From Prorocentrum cordatum (taxonomy: Eukaryota; Sar; Dinophyceae; Prorocentrales; Prorocentraceae): DNA of 64,000 bases. Position numbers and translations under genes: made by a program. Below, piece after piece: positions 42,310 through 54,539 of the stretch (within the stretch, counting starts at the first letter, position 1; every line of letters starts with the position of its first letter). Below the pieces are notes generated by a model. The model worked only from the letters and a program-made list of their open reading frames with translations, did no database searches and had not been told where the DNA came from. The stretch is from contig CAUYUJ010002703.1 of NCBI GenBank assembly GCA_963575745.1, positions 401,767 through 465,766 on the forward strand, written 5' to 3'.

Positions 42310-45300
42310 CTGGGCAACGAAAGAAGAGGCCGACATATCTGACATGTAGACGTGTATCTTCAATCTCGACGCGTCGACCCCCGCTCCCCCCCCCTCTCTG
42401 AGAGGGAGCGGGGGCGGAGAAGAAAGGTGGAGGGGAGGGCCAGGGAGGGCGGAGGGGACGCGATAGGGACATGGGCAGCAGGGGCCGAGAGGGGAGGGGG
42501 GGAGAAGAAAGGAACAATAACAGGAACGTTAAGGGATCAGGGACAAGGAGCAGCGGCACTGACGGGGCGGGACCGCGGACCCCATGGAGCTGCCGAAAGC
42601 GAGGGGCTCGGGAGGGGAGGCCGATGGACGGCGGCGACGGCGGCGCGGCGCCGCCGCTGGGCCGCTGGGCAGCCAGCCAGGTGACCAGGTGGGCCCGGGA
42701 CGCTTTTGAGCAGCGGGTTTTGGTGGGAGTGAGGGGCCCTCACTCCCACCAAAACCCGTTGCTCACCTGCTCACCCGCTCGCTCCTCGGCCCCCCACGCG
42801 CCGCTTTGAGGCCCGCCCGTCCCGCCCAGGCGATCGCGCCTGCTGCTTCCTCCCCTCTTCGTCCTTCTCCCCCCTCCCCCTCCTCCCCCCCCCGCTCCTC
42901 AGACGGCAAAGACGACAAAGCGTCATTCAGATTCAGCATCATGCATATCGCCTGCCCCGTTGCCATCGCTGTCCATTGCTCCTCATCCTCGCCCGCCCCT
43001 CAGCCTCCTCAGCCTCCTCGTCCAATTGTGTCCACATGTCCACCACGTCCGCTCATCACCTCATCCACATCCACGTCGCCACATCCAGTACTATTCCTCC
43101 TCATCCGCTCATCCGCTCATCCCCATCCACCTCCACTCATCATTGACTCATTCCCTCATTCCCTCACTTCTCTTCATCGCTGCTGGCACCTCGCCGACCA
43201 TGTTCATGCGGATCGACGGCACGAGCGAGGCAGTGGTCTTCCTCTTCGTCACGTACAAGGCGACCGGTGACTCGAACGGGTCCGCCTCGACCACCTGCAG
43301 GTTCGCGTCGGGCTCCAGCGTGCTGGCCGACTCGGAGTGGAACGCGAGGTCCTGCAGCCTTGCCTGCGCCTTCAGGATCAGGTTGGCCATCGCGAGAGCA
43401 GGCAAGTCCCCCTCGCTGGTCCACTCGGCTCGAATGGCAGGCAACGTCTTATACTTCTCATGATCAATCTCCTGCTCCGCCCCCTTCTTCCCCGCGCCCT
43501 CGTCGCCGCCGTCGGCTGCAGCTGTGGGGCCACCAGGCGCGGAGACAGGCGTGATCGCAGCTATCATGGCATCCAGCTGCGAGCGCATCTGATCCCGATC
43601 GCGAGCACTCGAGTCGGCGCCGAACGACGCCTTCAAGAGCTCGAACCAGCGCAGCGCGAAGGTGTCGGCGTCCTGGTCATGCGTCTCAAGGAAGGCGACG
43701 ACATCATTCTGCTCTGCGTAGACGAACATGAACGCACCGCTGTAGTCCAAGCAGCTCTTCCTCTCGGCGCCGACCAGGAAGGGTGACACGACCTCGCGGA
43801 AGTAGAAGAAACGGCAGCAGCGAAAACGCAGCAGGCGATCGCGCGTGTCGAACACGTTGTACGACAGCTTGCTGACTGGGGCGTTATCTGGCAACCCTGG
43901 GTGGGCGCTGACGACGTCGTGGACGTGCCGGGCGAACTCCATCCATCTCTGAGGGATGGCAATGAACACCTCCTGCGACGGAGGAGCGCAGAGGGGCGGG
44001 GGGGAAATGCGACGATGCGGGAGGAAATCGAAGCAACAAATAAGCCGATAACGGATCCACTGATCACGCGCCGGAGCGGAGGTGACGTGGCAAGTCATGC
44101 TTGCTGGGCCCCTGGGCCCCTGGGCCCCTCGGCCCCTCGGCACCTCGAATCCGAATGCGCAACTCCGCAACTCATAAAATCATAAAGCGTCGGCTCGCAC
44201 GTCTGGGCGCTGACCCCAGGGCCCCAAGGCCCATGGATCACAGCGACGGGGATAAGGAGAGGACAGCAGCAGCAGCAGCAGCGGCGGGCTCCTTGGCCAC
44301 CATGCCGCAGAGGCTCCGGAGCAGGCCGTCCTCCTGATCGGCACCCTTCGTCGGCGGCAGGCGCACCGCTTCAAGACGCCGAGCCACGTTGAGCATCATG
44401 TCCCTGCACGCGGGGGTCATCTGCAGAGGCACCTGCTTGCCGACGTTGGCACTGATGAACGTGACCATGCGCCTGGCGAATGTCTGGTCCTCGAGCATTG
44501 ACTGCAAGGCGGTGCACGCGGGTGACTGGCCACGAGCCTCAGCATCCTGCCGCAGCTTCTGCGCCTCCTCAAGCTTGTCCCGCTCATCCAAGCTCCTCAG
44601 CATCTCATCGGCGAGCTCCTTCGACGAGGCGGCGGCTGCTGCGCCAGCGCGATGGTGGGCCAGGAGCAGCTCGTCAGCATGGGCTCTGATGATGCCGGCC
44701 CTGATGTCCTTGCGCACGGCCTTCCAACTGGTCACCACCACTCCTGCCAAGTTGACGGTCCCCAAGAAACAGAACTCAAGGCCCGTCCTGACAGCTTCCC
44801 GGAGCGCTGGCTTGACGAAAGCATCTTCGGGCAAGTCCGACAATGGGTTGAGGATGGCCGCCGAGAGATCGTCAAGCCAGTACTTCTGCCTCTCCGCAAC
44901 GCCAGTCGACAAGCTCATGACCTCGTCGGCAACCTTGAATTTCGGCTTCCCTTTGGCCTTCGCCGCCTTTTTCTCCTTCGGGTTCTTATCCGAGGTGGCC
45001 TTGCGCTTCTTGCCATCGGCGGCGGCCTTGTACAAGGTGGAGCCCGCCATGCGGAACGTCAGATACTCGAGGAGCTTGGCAGTGGTGCCGGCTGTCGTGA
45101 AGATGTAATGCTTGCTAACGCAGTCCCCGTCGCCCTCTGTCCATACGAAACACATCTTGAGCAACTCGAGAGTCATGATTTTCAGCAGAGATGGACTCGC
45201 AATCGTCTGCTCGAAGACGTCTTCCATCATTGTCAGCACCTGCTTCATGATGCCGAGGATGGTGGCATTGGCGCACATCTCTGGCTTGAGGAAGTCGACG

Positions 45301-47891
45301 CCGCGATCGCCGCCGACCATGGAGTAGAACTCGTCGAACAGGCCGAACCTCGAGCGGGCGGGGCGGGGCTCGCGAGAAATCCGAGACTCCGAGACTCCGA
45401 GACCCCCAACCAAAACCAAACCGAACACGCGGCGAACACGCGCTTCTGGCACGTCTGACACTTGTGGGAGGGGGGAGGAGTCCGGGGAGGAGTAGGCGGA
45501 CGGCGGGGCCCTGGAGTGCTGGAGTCCTGGAGCAATGTTGGAGTTTGCAGTGGCCTCCTGGAACGCACCGTGCCCCACGTGCCCCACGAACGGCCTGAAA
45601 CCCGCAAACGCCAACGGCTGCAGAAAGTCCGCGGCCGTGTGGGGGTGTGGGGGGGGGGGGGGCGTTTCAAACTCTGGCCCCCCTGGGCCTCTGGCACTGG
45701 CACGCTGGCGCTGGGATCCAAACCCGTCTTGCCCACTGGCACGCTGGTTCACTGGTCACTGGTTCACCGTCGAATGCGAGTCGCCCTTTCAAGCGCAGCA
45801 GCACAGCGCGCTGAGCACGCTAGCGAGCGACCGCAGCGACCGACTTGCACTGGCACTGGGACTGGCACTGGCGCCTAAACGACTGAACCAACTAAACTAA
45901 ACAGCTCACCCTGCTCACCCTGCCCCCGAAGCTTCGAACGCACTGCCCGCCGCCCCGCCTAGCAAGCGCAAGCATAGCAAGGCGGCAGTGGCAGTGGGCG
46001 GCTTTGCCCGCGGCCAGTGGCCTGATGAGCGCTTTCCGGACGGCCCTGGTGGTGATGACGAGCTGCTTCGACTTGCTGAACATGGCGCCAAAATTTGTCA
46101 TCGTCCACTGCTCGAGCGCGGCGGTGTAGCTCTCTGGCCCCGACCTGGGAGCCCCGACCGACGTGGCGCCGCTCTCGGACATGCGATGCGCCTCCCACCC
46201 CTTGTCGATCTCCTCAATGGCCAGCAGCCTGGGCCAATGGAAAACGGGGCGGGGGCCATCTCAACTTGGCATCTTGGACGTGGGCGATGTGCCTGCTGCC
46301 AAACCAAACATCATTTTGCATCAGTTCCGCCAGTCCTCCTCGTCCTCCTCCCTCCCGCCGCCTCCGTCTCCCGCCCCGTATTGTCCGATAATTTCTCCTC
46401 CCCCTTAGACTCAGCAACATCATCACCATCACCATGATACCAGTACTCATCCTTCTCTTCTCATTCTCCTCTCCTCCTCCTCTCCGCCTCTCCGCAGCGC
46501 CCCTCACGGGCCCCGCAGGTGACGGTGGCGGCCCGCCGCAGCTGGCATGCAGCCGCCGCCAAGGCCAGACGTCGTCGGCGCACAAGGCGCCCTGGGCGGG
46601 CCCCGGGGCCTTGATCCAGCAGTGATCCAGCGTGATCCAGTGGAGTGGGGAGGCAGCTAGTTTGATGTTTGACCCATGCCCGGGAACAGCTCGAGGAACG
46701 TTGTGGCGACACCATGGTGCCAGTTGTTCCCCTCGAGCTTCAACCACTTGAGAACGTCATCGGGGGTCGTGGCCTTCCACACCTGAATGTGAAGCCCGTT
46801 CTCGATGATCTTCTTGACGTTCTTGTTGTTCGGCTCCATCTCGTGGGCGACGTAGATGGCCTGATTGAGAGATGAAAGCATTAAAGCTGCCTCCATCAGC
46901 AAAACATTGCATCAGTGCATCCGTTTCGTTTCGGGGGGCCCTGGGCCCCTGGGCCCCTGGGCCCTGGCCTCAGAGGGGAATCATTACGCGTGCGCAAGAG
47001 CGAAGGCAAAGCACTTCGACTGTGACTTGCACCGATTGCACCGACGAACACATTGCTTGCACACATCGGTACGTCGGCTGAAATTTAAGCGCTTCGCTTC
47101 TGCATCAACATCAAGTCCGCCATTGGCCATTTGGCCATTTAGCATTTGGGTTTAATTGTTTAATTCAGCCCTCTCGCTACGATGACAGACACGATTCAGA
47201 TTGCCATCCGACACGACGCCGCCCCTAGGCCCGGATTACGTTGCTCAGTTGCTCTGCCAGCCAGAACGTTCCGAGCTGAATCCAGCCACGGCGAGCGCGC
47301 GCCGCCCCCCCCCCCTCGCGATTACATTACTGAGCACTTCGAGGTAGGGCCTGAGGGGCCCTATGAGGGGGTGGACTGGGACTGGTTAATTTAACATAGC
47401 GTCGCCTCAACGAGCGTGGCCCCCGCAATGAACAGCATCTCTCTGGAGTTCTCCGGCCCCCCGTCGGGCAGCGCAGCGGGCACTGCCATCATCGCCCCCC
47501 TGAACTTCGTGAGCAGACCGTGTTCGAGAATCCCCTTCGCGTACTTGCCGACGACCCCCCCGTTTCTCCGAGGATTCAGTGTCGTGTGCCTCCGCAAAAG
47601 CTGGGTTCCATCTGGGCCGAACGGGTGCACCTTCTTGGACGGACACATGAGGTACTCGGCCTCGCACAAGTCATAGCGTTCTTGTCCAGAAGTCTCGGGG
47701 AACCTCGCGTCAATGCTAGAGCGGGCTCCATAGAGAGCGTCTTTGGCACGGTCCACTGTTGAAGCGATGTCGCCGAGCGGAGACCCCTGAGACCCATCCG
47801 CATCCAGCCGATGCACGTCTGCTGCTGACGCCCCTGGGTATGAGTCCGACGCTGAAGCCGAACCCGACGTCGCTGGCGTGCCAACAACCAT
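41821..47891 (-). CDS. six-exon gene for a protein of about 1059 residues, family unknown
   Basis: Model: exons 47891-47412, 46860-46688, 46228-46022, 45348-44301, 43972-43190 and 42309-41821. Reading phase is kept across all junctions (3180 nt, 1060 codons with stop). The start is ATG 47891 in an ACCATGG context with an in-frame TGA 15 nt upstream. The product starts with a low-complexity region, then a mostly helical protein with IYVAHEMEPNNKNVKKIIENGL, LFDEFYSMVGGDRGVDFLKPEM, a Lys-rich block KKRKATSDKNPKEKKAAKAK (nuclear-signal-like), a region rich in Glu and Lys, and FYFREVVSPFLVGAERKSC. It ends in a Lys/Gly-rich tail (KKGKGKAKGKG). No catalytic motif is recognised. The basic blocks suggest a nuclear or nucleic-acid-associated protein, which is inference. 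One proposed intron is GC-AG, the others GT-AG. Confidence 0.65.
42708..42764. repeat. 57-bp intronic hairpin
   Basis: 28-bp arms (GAGCAGCGGGTTTTGGTGGG... / ...CCCACCAAAACCCGTTGCTC) with one mismatch and a 1-nt loop. It lies in the intron between exons 5 and 6 of the six-exon gene. Confidence 0.85.
43190..43972 (-). CDS. exon 5 of the six-exon gene
   Basis: Acceptor CCGTCGCAG|GAGGTG and donor GGCGAG|GTGCCA, both phase 0, 261 codons. Encodes EVFIAIPQRWMEFARHVHD to SIRMNMVGE. Confidence 0.75.
44301..45348 (-). CDS. exon 4 of the six-exon gene
   Basis: Acceptor CTCGAG|GTTCGG and donor GGCATG|GTGGCC. It is the longest exon (349 codons) and carries the Lys-rich block and a Glu/Arg/Lys-rich helical segment (LDERDKLEEAQKLRQDAEAR). 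Confidence 0.7.
46022..46228 (-). CDS. exon 3 of the six-exon gene
   Basis: Acceptor GGCCCAG|GCTGCTGG. The GC donor ATCAG|GCCACT gives phase 2 and fits exon 4. Encodes LLAIEEIDKGWEAHRMSESG through AVRKALIR. Confidence 0.6.
46688..46860 (-). CDS. exon 2 of the six-exon gene
   Basis: Acceptor TCTCTCAATCAG|GCC and donor GAGCT|GTTCCC. Encodes AIYVAHEMEPNNKNVKKI and following residues. An alternative donor at 46674 (ATGG|GTCAAA) breaks the phase with exon 3. Confidence 0.6.
47412..47891 (-). CDS. exon 1 of the six-exon gene
   Basis: From ATG 47891. The donor is either CTC|GTTGAG (end 47412) or GAG|GCGACG (end 47406), both phase 0. It encodes a Ser/Ala/Asp-rich start followed by a more regular region ending SREMLFIAGATL. 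An in-frame stop lies at 47391-47393 if the exon is not spliced. Confidence 0.55.
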
Positions 47892-49840
47892 GGTCCGCGG
47901 TCTTCAAGAGAGTGGCCAGACGCTCTGTCACAGCTGTCACAGCTGGTGCGAGGGGTCGCCGTCGACCCAGGTTCAAACTTTCGAGCCAGGCAGCAGCGTG
48001 AGAAGGGGGCGGGGTGGGGTGGTCTGAGGGGCTGGGCTGAGTGGCCGCGCACGGCAGCACGTCGATGCATCGCCGAGGCAAGGAGGCAAGGGGCCGACTC
48101 CGCGTATAGGCGTATAGACATCGTGGCCATCACGGGCTTTGCGGGCCCTGCAATACTGGGTGTCGCTATGGCGAGCAAGGCCCAATGCGGTCGCACCGTA
48201 GGCGTAGGGGCGTAGGGCTCGGATTCGGACCGTAGGATTGAGAGGTTCATCTGCGATCTGTGTCATGCACCGAATTTGATTGTTTATTTTGTTTGTAATT
48301 GCTCGTTCCCCTGACCTGACCTCCGAATAATTGTTTTAGGCGGATGTGGGTCAGGAAAGGGATGCGAATTACGAACTAGTGATGTGATGCTATGATGATG
48401 TGGATGAGAATTGGAATGCTGATCAACTAATTAAGTAACTAAGTGGTTACGTGGTGTAATACTCATGGACATGGACGAGGGCGCACTGGTCTCGGTCTCG
48501 AACGCCGGCGACGGGGCAGCGCAGATGGGGGCGGCAACGATGGCCACATTGATTCGGGAGCTCGGGCCAGCAGCAGTCTGAAAAGACGCATGGCGAACCC
48601 AGCGGCAGACACGGTTACCCCCTTATCCCCCTATACTATATATTATGTAAGCCCCCGTCGCGGTCCCCCATCGCACCGCGGCCCTCGCCTCGAACTGCCC
48701 AACTGTTTGCTGCATCTCCGGCTCGTTGGCTTGCCCTGGCTCGCCGCAGCGGTGTCAATGCGACCCTTGAGGGGTGAAGGGAAGCAGGGTTGAAGGCAGC
48801 AGTGGGCGGGGGTGGGCACTGAGCACGTAACGCTCGACTCCTGGACTCCTGGGCCCCTGGTTTTCGACGCGATGATGGTCGGTAGCGCACTGAACTTCTG
48901 AACTTCACTGAACGCTCTGGACGCTGCACGCTGCCAGAGTCAGACTAGGGGAAGGCAGCGGCGCGGCAACGGTCGGTCGGTCGGTCGGCCCTCGCTTGCC
49001 AAGAAGACCGCAAAGAAAAGACCTTGACCGCTGCGCTCCGCCGCGACGGCGTCGGGGCCGAGTCGGTGGCTGCTTGCCAGGCTGCCATGCATGCCGGGCA
49101 GAGCGATTGGCCGGGCAGTGCCCCAGTGCGCAATGCGCCACCAGGATGGCCCATGGTGGGTGACCGCGGCGACGGAGTGGAGGACCAGAGTCCAGGGCAC
49201 ATCTTCAAGCCACTCTTTGATTCAGAATGCGGGTCTCATGGTTTCATGGTTTCACTTTCCATGCCAATAGACACTGGATTGGCACTGGATTGGTTGGACA
49301 CCTGCTAGAAATCCTCTGGTCACGGCTGATAGCCCCGCGGCAGCCCACCAAAAAAAAACTCTTACTAAGTACTTCATTTACCGACACCATGTGTCTATTC
49401 ATCTATTCACTCGCTCACTCGCTGGGAGGGAGGGAGGGAGAGAAGCGAACGACGAAGGCCGCCGTCCGCCCGCTGATTTGGCCCCACGGGACGGTCCCAC
49501 TGCAACGACGCACGCAGCGGCAGGCGGCCGTGGCACGGCCCAGCACAGCGGGCGGAAAAGAAAAGCTCCCACTACAAAGATGGGGTCGTGGCGTGGCGGC
49601 CGTGGGGTCGTGGCTCTGGCTCACCCGCTCACTCCTAGGCTCACCAGTGGCTCACCCTCTGGCTCTAGCTCTCCTCTCCTCTTCTCTACTCTAGGACTCC
49701 TACCCAGTACTCCTCCACCCCACCCCTCTGCTGCCTCTGCTGAGCCTCTGCTGAGCCTGGCCGCTCCGCCGCCCCGCTCAGGCGCTCAGTCTTCCCCCGG
49801 GCGGGCGGCGGCGGCAGCCGCGGCGCTGGACCTGCTGGAC
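47892..49840. other. intergenic or upstream region, no gene recognised
   Basis: Upstream of the six-exon gene start. Contains a (GGTC)n run near 48965-48985. No TATA-like or TTTT-box promoter could be assigned with confidence. Confidence 0.35.
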
Positions 49841-50044
49841 CTGCTGCCGCCAGTGCGGGCCCGGCGGCGAGCAGGCTCGCCCGCGGGGCCCCCGGGGCCG
49901 CCGTCGTTGTCGTTGTCGTCGTCCACCATCTCCGGGCTGTTCAACGGGCTGTTCCGAACGTTCCGCTCCGCGAGGGGCACGACGATCTGCGCGGGCAAGA
50001 CAACCCCCCTCACGCCGCGCACGCCCTCAGCGATCTCGCGGATC
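49841..50044 (-). CDS. possible isolated exon
   Basis: A minus-strand frame with acceptor CCTCGCAG|GATCC and donor GCAGCAG|GTCCAG. It encodes IREIAEGVRGVRGVVLPAQI, then VPLAERNVRNSPLNSPEMVD and an Asp/Asn- and Gly/Pro-rich tail. Composition is protein-like but no family is recognised. It could be a downstream exon of the methyltransferase gene or part of another gene. Confidence 0.35.
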
Positions 50045-51134
50045 CTGCGAGGGCGCGAGGGGGGGGATCAGATTGAATGGGAGAGATCTGAACTCAGATC
50101 GACACAATCGGAGTTGTCACTACTCCGCAGCGCCTCCGTAGCAGGCGACGGAGCCGGGCTCCAGTGGGCCCCTATACGGCGCACGTCAGAGGGGCCCCGA
50201 GACGCCCGAGACGCACGTGCGCTTGGGTGCCCCTCTGGAGCCCCCCAGGGGCCCCAGGGGTCTGTCCTGTCAAGTACTCAAGTACTCAAGTACACGCGCA
50301 TGGGGCCGCTGGGCCCTTCCCAGGGCCAAGGGAGGACTCAGAGGGCCCCGATGCGGCTCCGGCTTCACGAGTCACATGAGGATCTGATCACGAGAGAGCC
50401 CCCCCAGAGCTTCCGGAGGCTTCGCAAGGGCCGCAAGGGCCCCAGGCTCCAGAGGGGTTCACAGGGGCTCCAGTGGCTCCAGAGAGGGCAAAGATGGCCC
50501 CAAGAGAGCCAACAAAAAGGCATAACAAAAGGCACTAGAGGGCTTCAATGATCGAAGTCCTCTTGTGCAGTTGTTTAATGTATTGCGCCTTGGCTTTTAC
50601 CCTCTTGGGTCAATATTTGCCCACCTCTGGATGAAGGCCCGCCGCCAAGGAACCCTTCAATGTGGGGGCCCCTGCAACACTGCAACATGCCAATCCAACA
50701 GGGACCAACAAAAACAAGTATTCCCTGAGACGCCCTGCCCGAGGCCCATCTCACAGAGACAGACAATAAAAACGCCGAGACAGCGCCGAGAGGGCCGTCG
50801 AGTCGGCACCAAGAGGGGCCACACGGCTCCAAGAGGGCCCCGGGAGGGCAAAGCCCTATGCCTCAGAGGTCTGAGGTTCGTGACGGCGACGGTGCCGTGG
50901 CCCCGTGGCATCCACACAGTGCTCAGTGCTCAATGGAGCATGCATGCGAGTGCTGAACTTGACTAGTCGCGAGTAGCAATCTTCGCGCGATCGCGCCAGC
51001 GCCGAGGGAAGCTCCTTGGCTGCGCCGTGGTTGCGCCGTGGAAGCTGCCAGAATCGTGGCTGCGCCAACGCTGCCACGACAAGACTACCTACCACGCTGT
51101 CACGGTGAGATTCAACGATTCAACAAGACACTTA
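50045..51134. other. no gene recognised; GC-rich GGGGCCCC-type repeats
   Basis: Between the possible exon and the methyltransferase stop codon. CCCCAGGGGCCC-like motifs and TCAAGTACTCAAGTACTCAAG (50269-50289) repeats are visible. Parts may be 3' untranslated or intronic. Confidence 0.35.
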
Positions 51135-51946
51135 TCATACGCCACGGCCCGCTGTCCTGGAGAGGTCGACGTCGCGCGGCCCATGCGTGCCGATCGCGGC
51201 GGAGTCGGGGAGGCAGCCCATCTTGATCATGACGTGCTTCTGCTTGACCCACGAGGTGACGTGGTCCGTGTCGACCAAGTTCATGACCCCATACATGATC
51301 GCGACGCCGATTGAAGGCACATGCATGGAATTGCCAGCTTGCTGCGCCGCCTTCTGAGAGTCCCGGCGGGGCCTGCTGATATTGCCATCATCTGCAAACG
51401 GGCACCGCTCTCCGCACTGGGACAGCTCGATGTCAACGGGGAAACCCATGGCGAGGAACAGCTCTTTCGGGAGCATCCACCTGTCGTGCTTGGTGCTGTA
51501 CATGAACCCGGTGGTCTTGATGAGCGTCTGAAGGTACGGTTTATGGATGTTCTCAGACGAGTGGAGGAGCGGGTGCTGAACCAAGCATACCGCTGCCCCT
51601 TCGCGAGAGAGCCTGGCGCGGTCCTTGTGCATCTGGAGCCACTTCAGCTCCCGCTCGTTGAGACCCCTCTCGCCAGGCAGGTCCAAAGGGTTCTGCGGGC
51701 GCTTCTTCACAGACGGGCGCTTGTAAGCCTCTTGCAGTGCATCTGAGATCTCCGCCTGCGAGACGTAGTTGAAGAACTCGTGCCAGTGGGCTTGGCACAC
51801 CCGCCTCTGGCTTGTCCAGAACTGGCTGAAGGTCACGTGCACTGCCTGGACCCTCTTGTGGATGAGCCACGTGAAGCGACGCGTGCGGTTGATGGGAAAG
51901 CCCAGCTCCGTAGGCTTGCAGAGCATGGACTCGATGTGGTAAAGAT
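51135..51946 (-). CDS. methyltransferase exon with motifs VIII-X
   Basis: Acceptor TGCCTCCAG|ATCTTT, then 270 codons including stop TGA. If the stop is not used, a GT just before it (GGGCC|GTGGCG) could splice onwards. Confidence 0.75.
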
Positions 51947-53856
51947 CTGGAGGCATTATTGGCGATGGCATGATGGGTGGGCGGGCTGCGCGACCCAGCA
52001 CATTCGAGCAATGGGCGCAAAAGGCGCCGCAGACAAGCTTCGGCGATGCCCGATGGTCATCGCCGCCCGGGCCCAACAGGACCCGTGAGACGGAAGGCGA
52101 ACAACATCAAAATTTGTGCTGTTCGTCAGGCTGATCGTCGTGGGTTTTGCAGGGCCCTCCTCATCGGACCCCAAAGCAAACCGCAGCTCGAAACCGCAAA
52201 CCATTTGCCTGCCCAAAGGCCCTAGGTCGCGCGTCGCCACGCGACGGGCGTTATGGCTGCCCCAATCGCCTCCCAACATGCGATCCAATAACTCAACCGG
52301 GAAGTCCTCCACATTCTCGTGCAGGATCCCAGACTCCTGCACGACTCTGCGCTGGGAGCACCAGCAGTAGAAGGGCAGCGCCGAGTTGCCTGGCAACGAC
52401 CACCAGAAGGGAGGGAAGGAGCCCCTGGACCCTCTGGCAACGGGGCCGTCCGTTGCGGCCCCCGGCGGCCCCCCGCCCATGGCCGTCATGGCCCTGGTCC
52501 CCGGTGGGCCCGAGGCCCGTTCGGGCCCGCGCTTGCTTGGGCCTGGGAGCTGCGCACATTGGCCCAGTGGGGCCTGATTCGAATCCTAAGCTCATGATAG
52601 CATGATAGCAATATCCTAGTGGAATCCTAGTGGGTCCGAATGACTATATAAGGGGCCACAGCGCCGCAGCGGCCGTCTCAAGCGCGACCGCTTCTGCCCT
52701 CGCCCCCCCCTCGCGGCTCAGAGACTCGGAACAACTCTGATCCGAACCCGCCGCGAAAGAGGAGAGGGGGAGGCGGAGGCGGCTCTTCCGGCCACTCCAG
52801 CGAGTGGGTCTCAAAGAGCGAGGGTGAGCGAAGAAGCAGCAGGGGGGGGGGGCTGCCGCGGCGGCAGCGGAGATTGGAAAAGCCGGTGCCTGCGGTTCCC
52901 CTCCTGGAAGTCTGGGCGCGACTCCAATCCGGACAGGGCGTCCCTGCGACGTGGATCACGGCCCGCTCCGTTTCGCACTGGCAGCCGTGGATCACGCAAT
53001 GCATCGTGCTCTTCACCCACCTAGCGTCCATCACGAGGCGATCGATGTCCTTGGCGTTCAGCTTGTGGGAATTCGCGACGACCATCTCCCGCATGTCCGG
53101 GACAATGCAGTCGGTCTGGTCGGCGAAGAGGTGCACTGGCGGATGGAGGCCAGACATGAGCTCATCTCGCGAATCTGGAAGGATCTCGATCGCCCACAGG
53201 CTGGTGGGGAATGGCTGCCGGTACACAGGGGTGCGGCCTCCGCCCATCGGGATGTAGTGACCAATTCCCGATGTAAAATAGTGCGTGCCCATGAAGAGAG
53301 ACTGCAGGGCAATCTCAGGCGCCCCAACCCCGCTGAAGCTCGTCGATATGGTGATCCCAGCCAGCTTCCCCATGGCGTCGCAATGGACGTGATTGTAGGT
53401 GCCTCCCTGATCATCATATGGCGAGAACATCGGCCCAATTGTCGCCAGCATGTGCTCGACCCACATTGCTGAGTCCTTGATAGAGCCACAGACTGGCGTA
53501 GCGCGCGGCTGGCGCAAGGGATGCTGAGCACGATGGGCGCCAGGAAGCTTCGGGTAGAAGAGGCGCTCGGGTGCCCACCCGCGCCGGAACCCTGCTGGCC
53601 CTGGCTGCGGGGGCGGCCCCGGGGGCGGCTGGCGCAAAGGGGGCACAGCTGCTGCAGCTGCTGCAGCTGCTGCAGAGGCGCCTCTGGGCGGGGGCGGCGG
53701 CGCGCCGCCTGGCGCGGGCCCGGCTGGCTGGAGGGGCTGCGCCGCGGGCTGCGCGGGCACCCCTGGCAGCGCCAGCAGCGCTGGCGCAGGCAGCGCAGGC
53801 GCAGCGGCGGCGGCTGCAGATGCTGATGATCCGGCCGGCTGCTGCACATCGGTCAC
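51135..53856 (-). CDS. C-5 cytosine-specific DNA methyltransferase, three exons visible
   Basis: Exons 53856-52890, 52389-52270 and 51946-51135 join in phase to 633 codons with stop TGA at 51135. The 5' end is open, because the first visible codon GTG follows an AG acceptor and an upstream exon is needed. The N-terminal 90 or so residues are Ala/Gln/Pro-rich. Methyltransferase motifs follow in order: TSFSGVGAPEIAL (I), WAIEIL (II), GTPCPDWS (IV, catalytic Cys), GILHENVEDF (VI), GFPINRTRRF (VIII), ELFLAMGFP (IX-like) and AAQQAGNSMHVPSIG (X). It would methylate cytosine in DNA using S-adenosylmethionine. An insertion of about 150 residues between motifs VIII and X probably holds the target-recognition region. 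Both proposed introns are GC-AG. It is distinct from the retrotransposon methyltransferase at 2.7-3.5 kb. Confidence 0.8.
52270..52389 (-). CDS. methyltransferase exon with motif VI
   Basis: Acceptor TTGCCAG|GCAACT. The GC donor GGGAG|GCGATT joins DRMLG to DLYHIES. 120 nt encoding the ENV motif. Confidence 0.75.
52890..53856 (-). CDS. methyltransferase exon with motifs I-IV
   Basis: Acceptor TAGCCGAG|GTGACC. The GC donor GCAG|GCACCG, phase 1, gives GTAG joined to NSALPFYCW. Contains the SAM-binding loop and the Pro-Cys motif. Confidence 0.75.
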
Positions 53857-54539
53857 CTCGGCTATATGCAGTTGGCGTTGTTAGGTGTTGCTCTAAAGCT
53901 GTATCATATCATGCATCATGAGAACTACGAGAACTACGATCGTCAGCATCAACATAGTCATCGTACAGACAACGGAATCATCATACATGCCATGCCTCTA
54001 ATAGTTTATGGGGTTTATGCGCCTCACATCATCACCAGCATCATCCTCGTAATCCGTAATCATGGTCATCACCATCATCATCAGCGCAGCCACGATCAGC
54101 TCACCAGCACCATCACAAGTCGTGTCAGTACCATGTGTGCGTTGTTATTATGCCACACATCGTCAACATACTCAACATAACTTACGCAACATACAGCATT
54201 AGTTATATGCGTTCCCCAAACGAAAACGGCATCATTGGTCGTAGTCATACAGCCACGCCCCAAGTCCCCGCGCCAACAACTCATCTCCAGAGGGTGTCTG
54301 AAACTGGCTAGATGGGTTACAGAGACTGCCCAGAACTGTGCGAGGCAGTTAGACCAGATGTAGAAACATATTGTCATTTAGGGTCGTGCTGAAGGCGTCG
54401 AGGGCAGTCTTCGGATCATCAAGGGCTGCCGTGTGCCACTCTCTGGGTCTGAAGAAGGTCTGGATGGTGTCGGGAACGATCACAGGCAGCCCCTTCGGGG
54501 CCCAGAGAAGGTTCGGAAGGGCCCAGGTCAGTCGGGAGG
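53857..54539. other. no gene recognised; CAT-rich sequence
   Basis: Contains scattered CATCAT/ATCATC repeats (53900-54180) and anonymous sequence. An upstream methyltransferase exon is expected on this side but was not identified. Confidence 0.35.
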
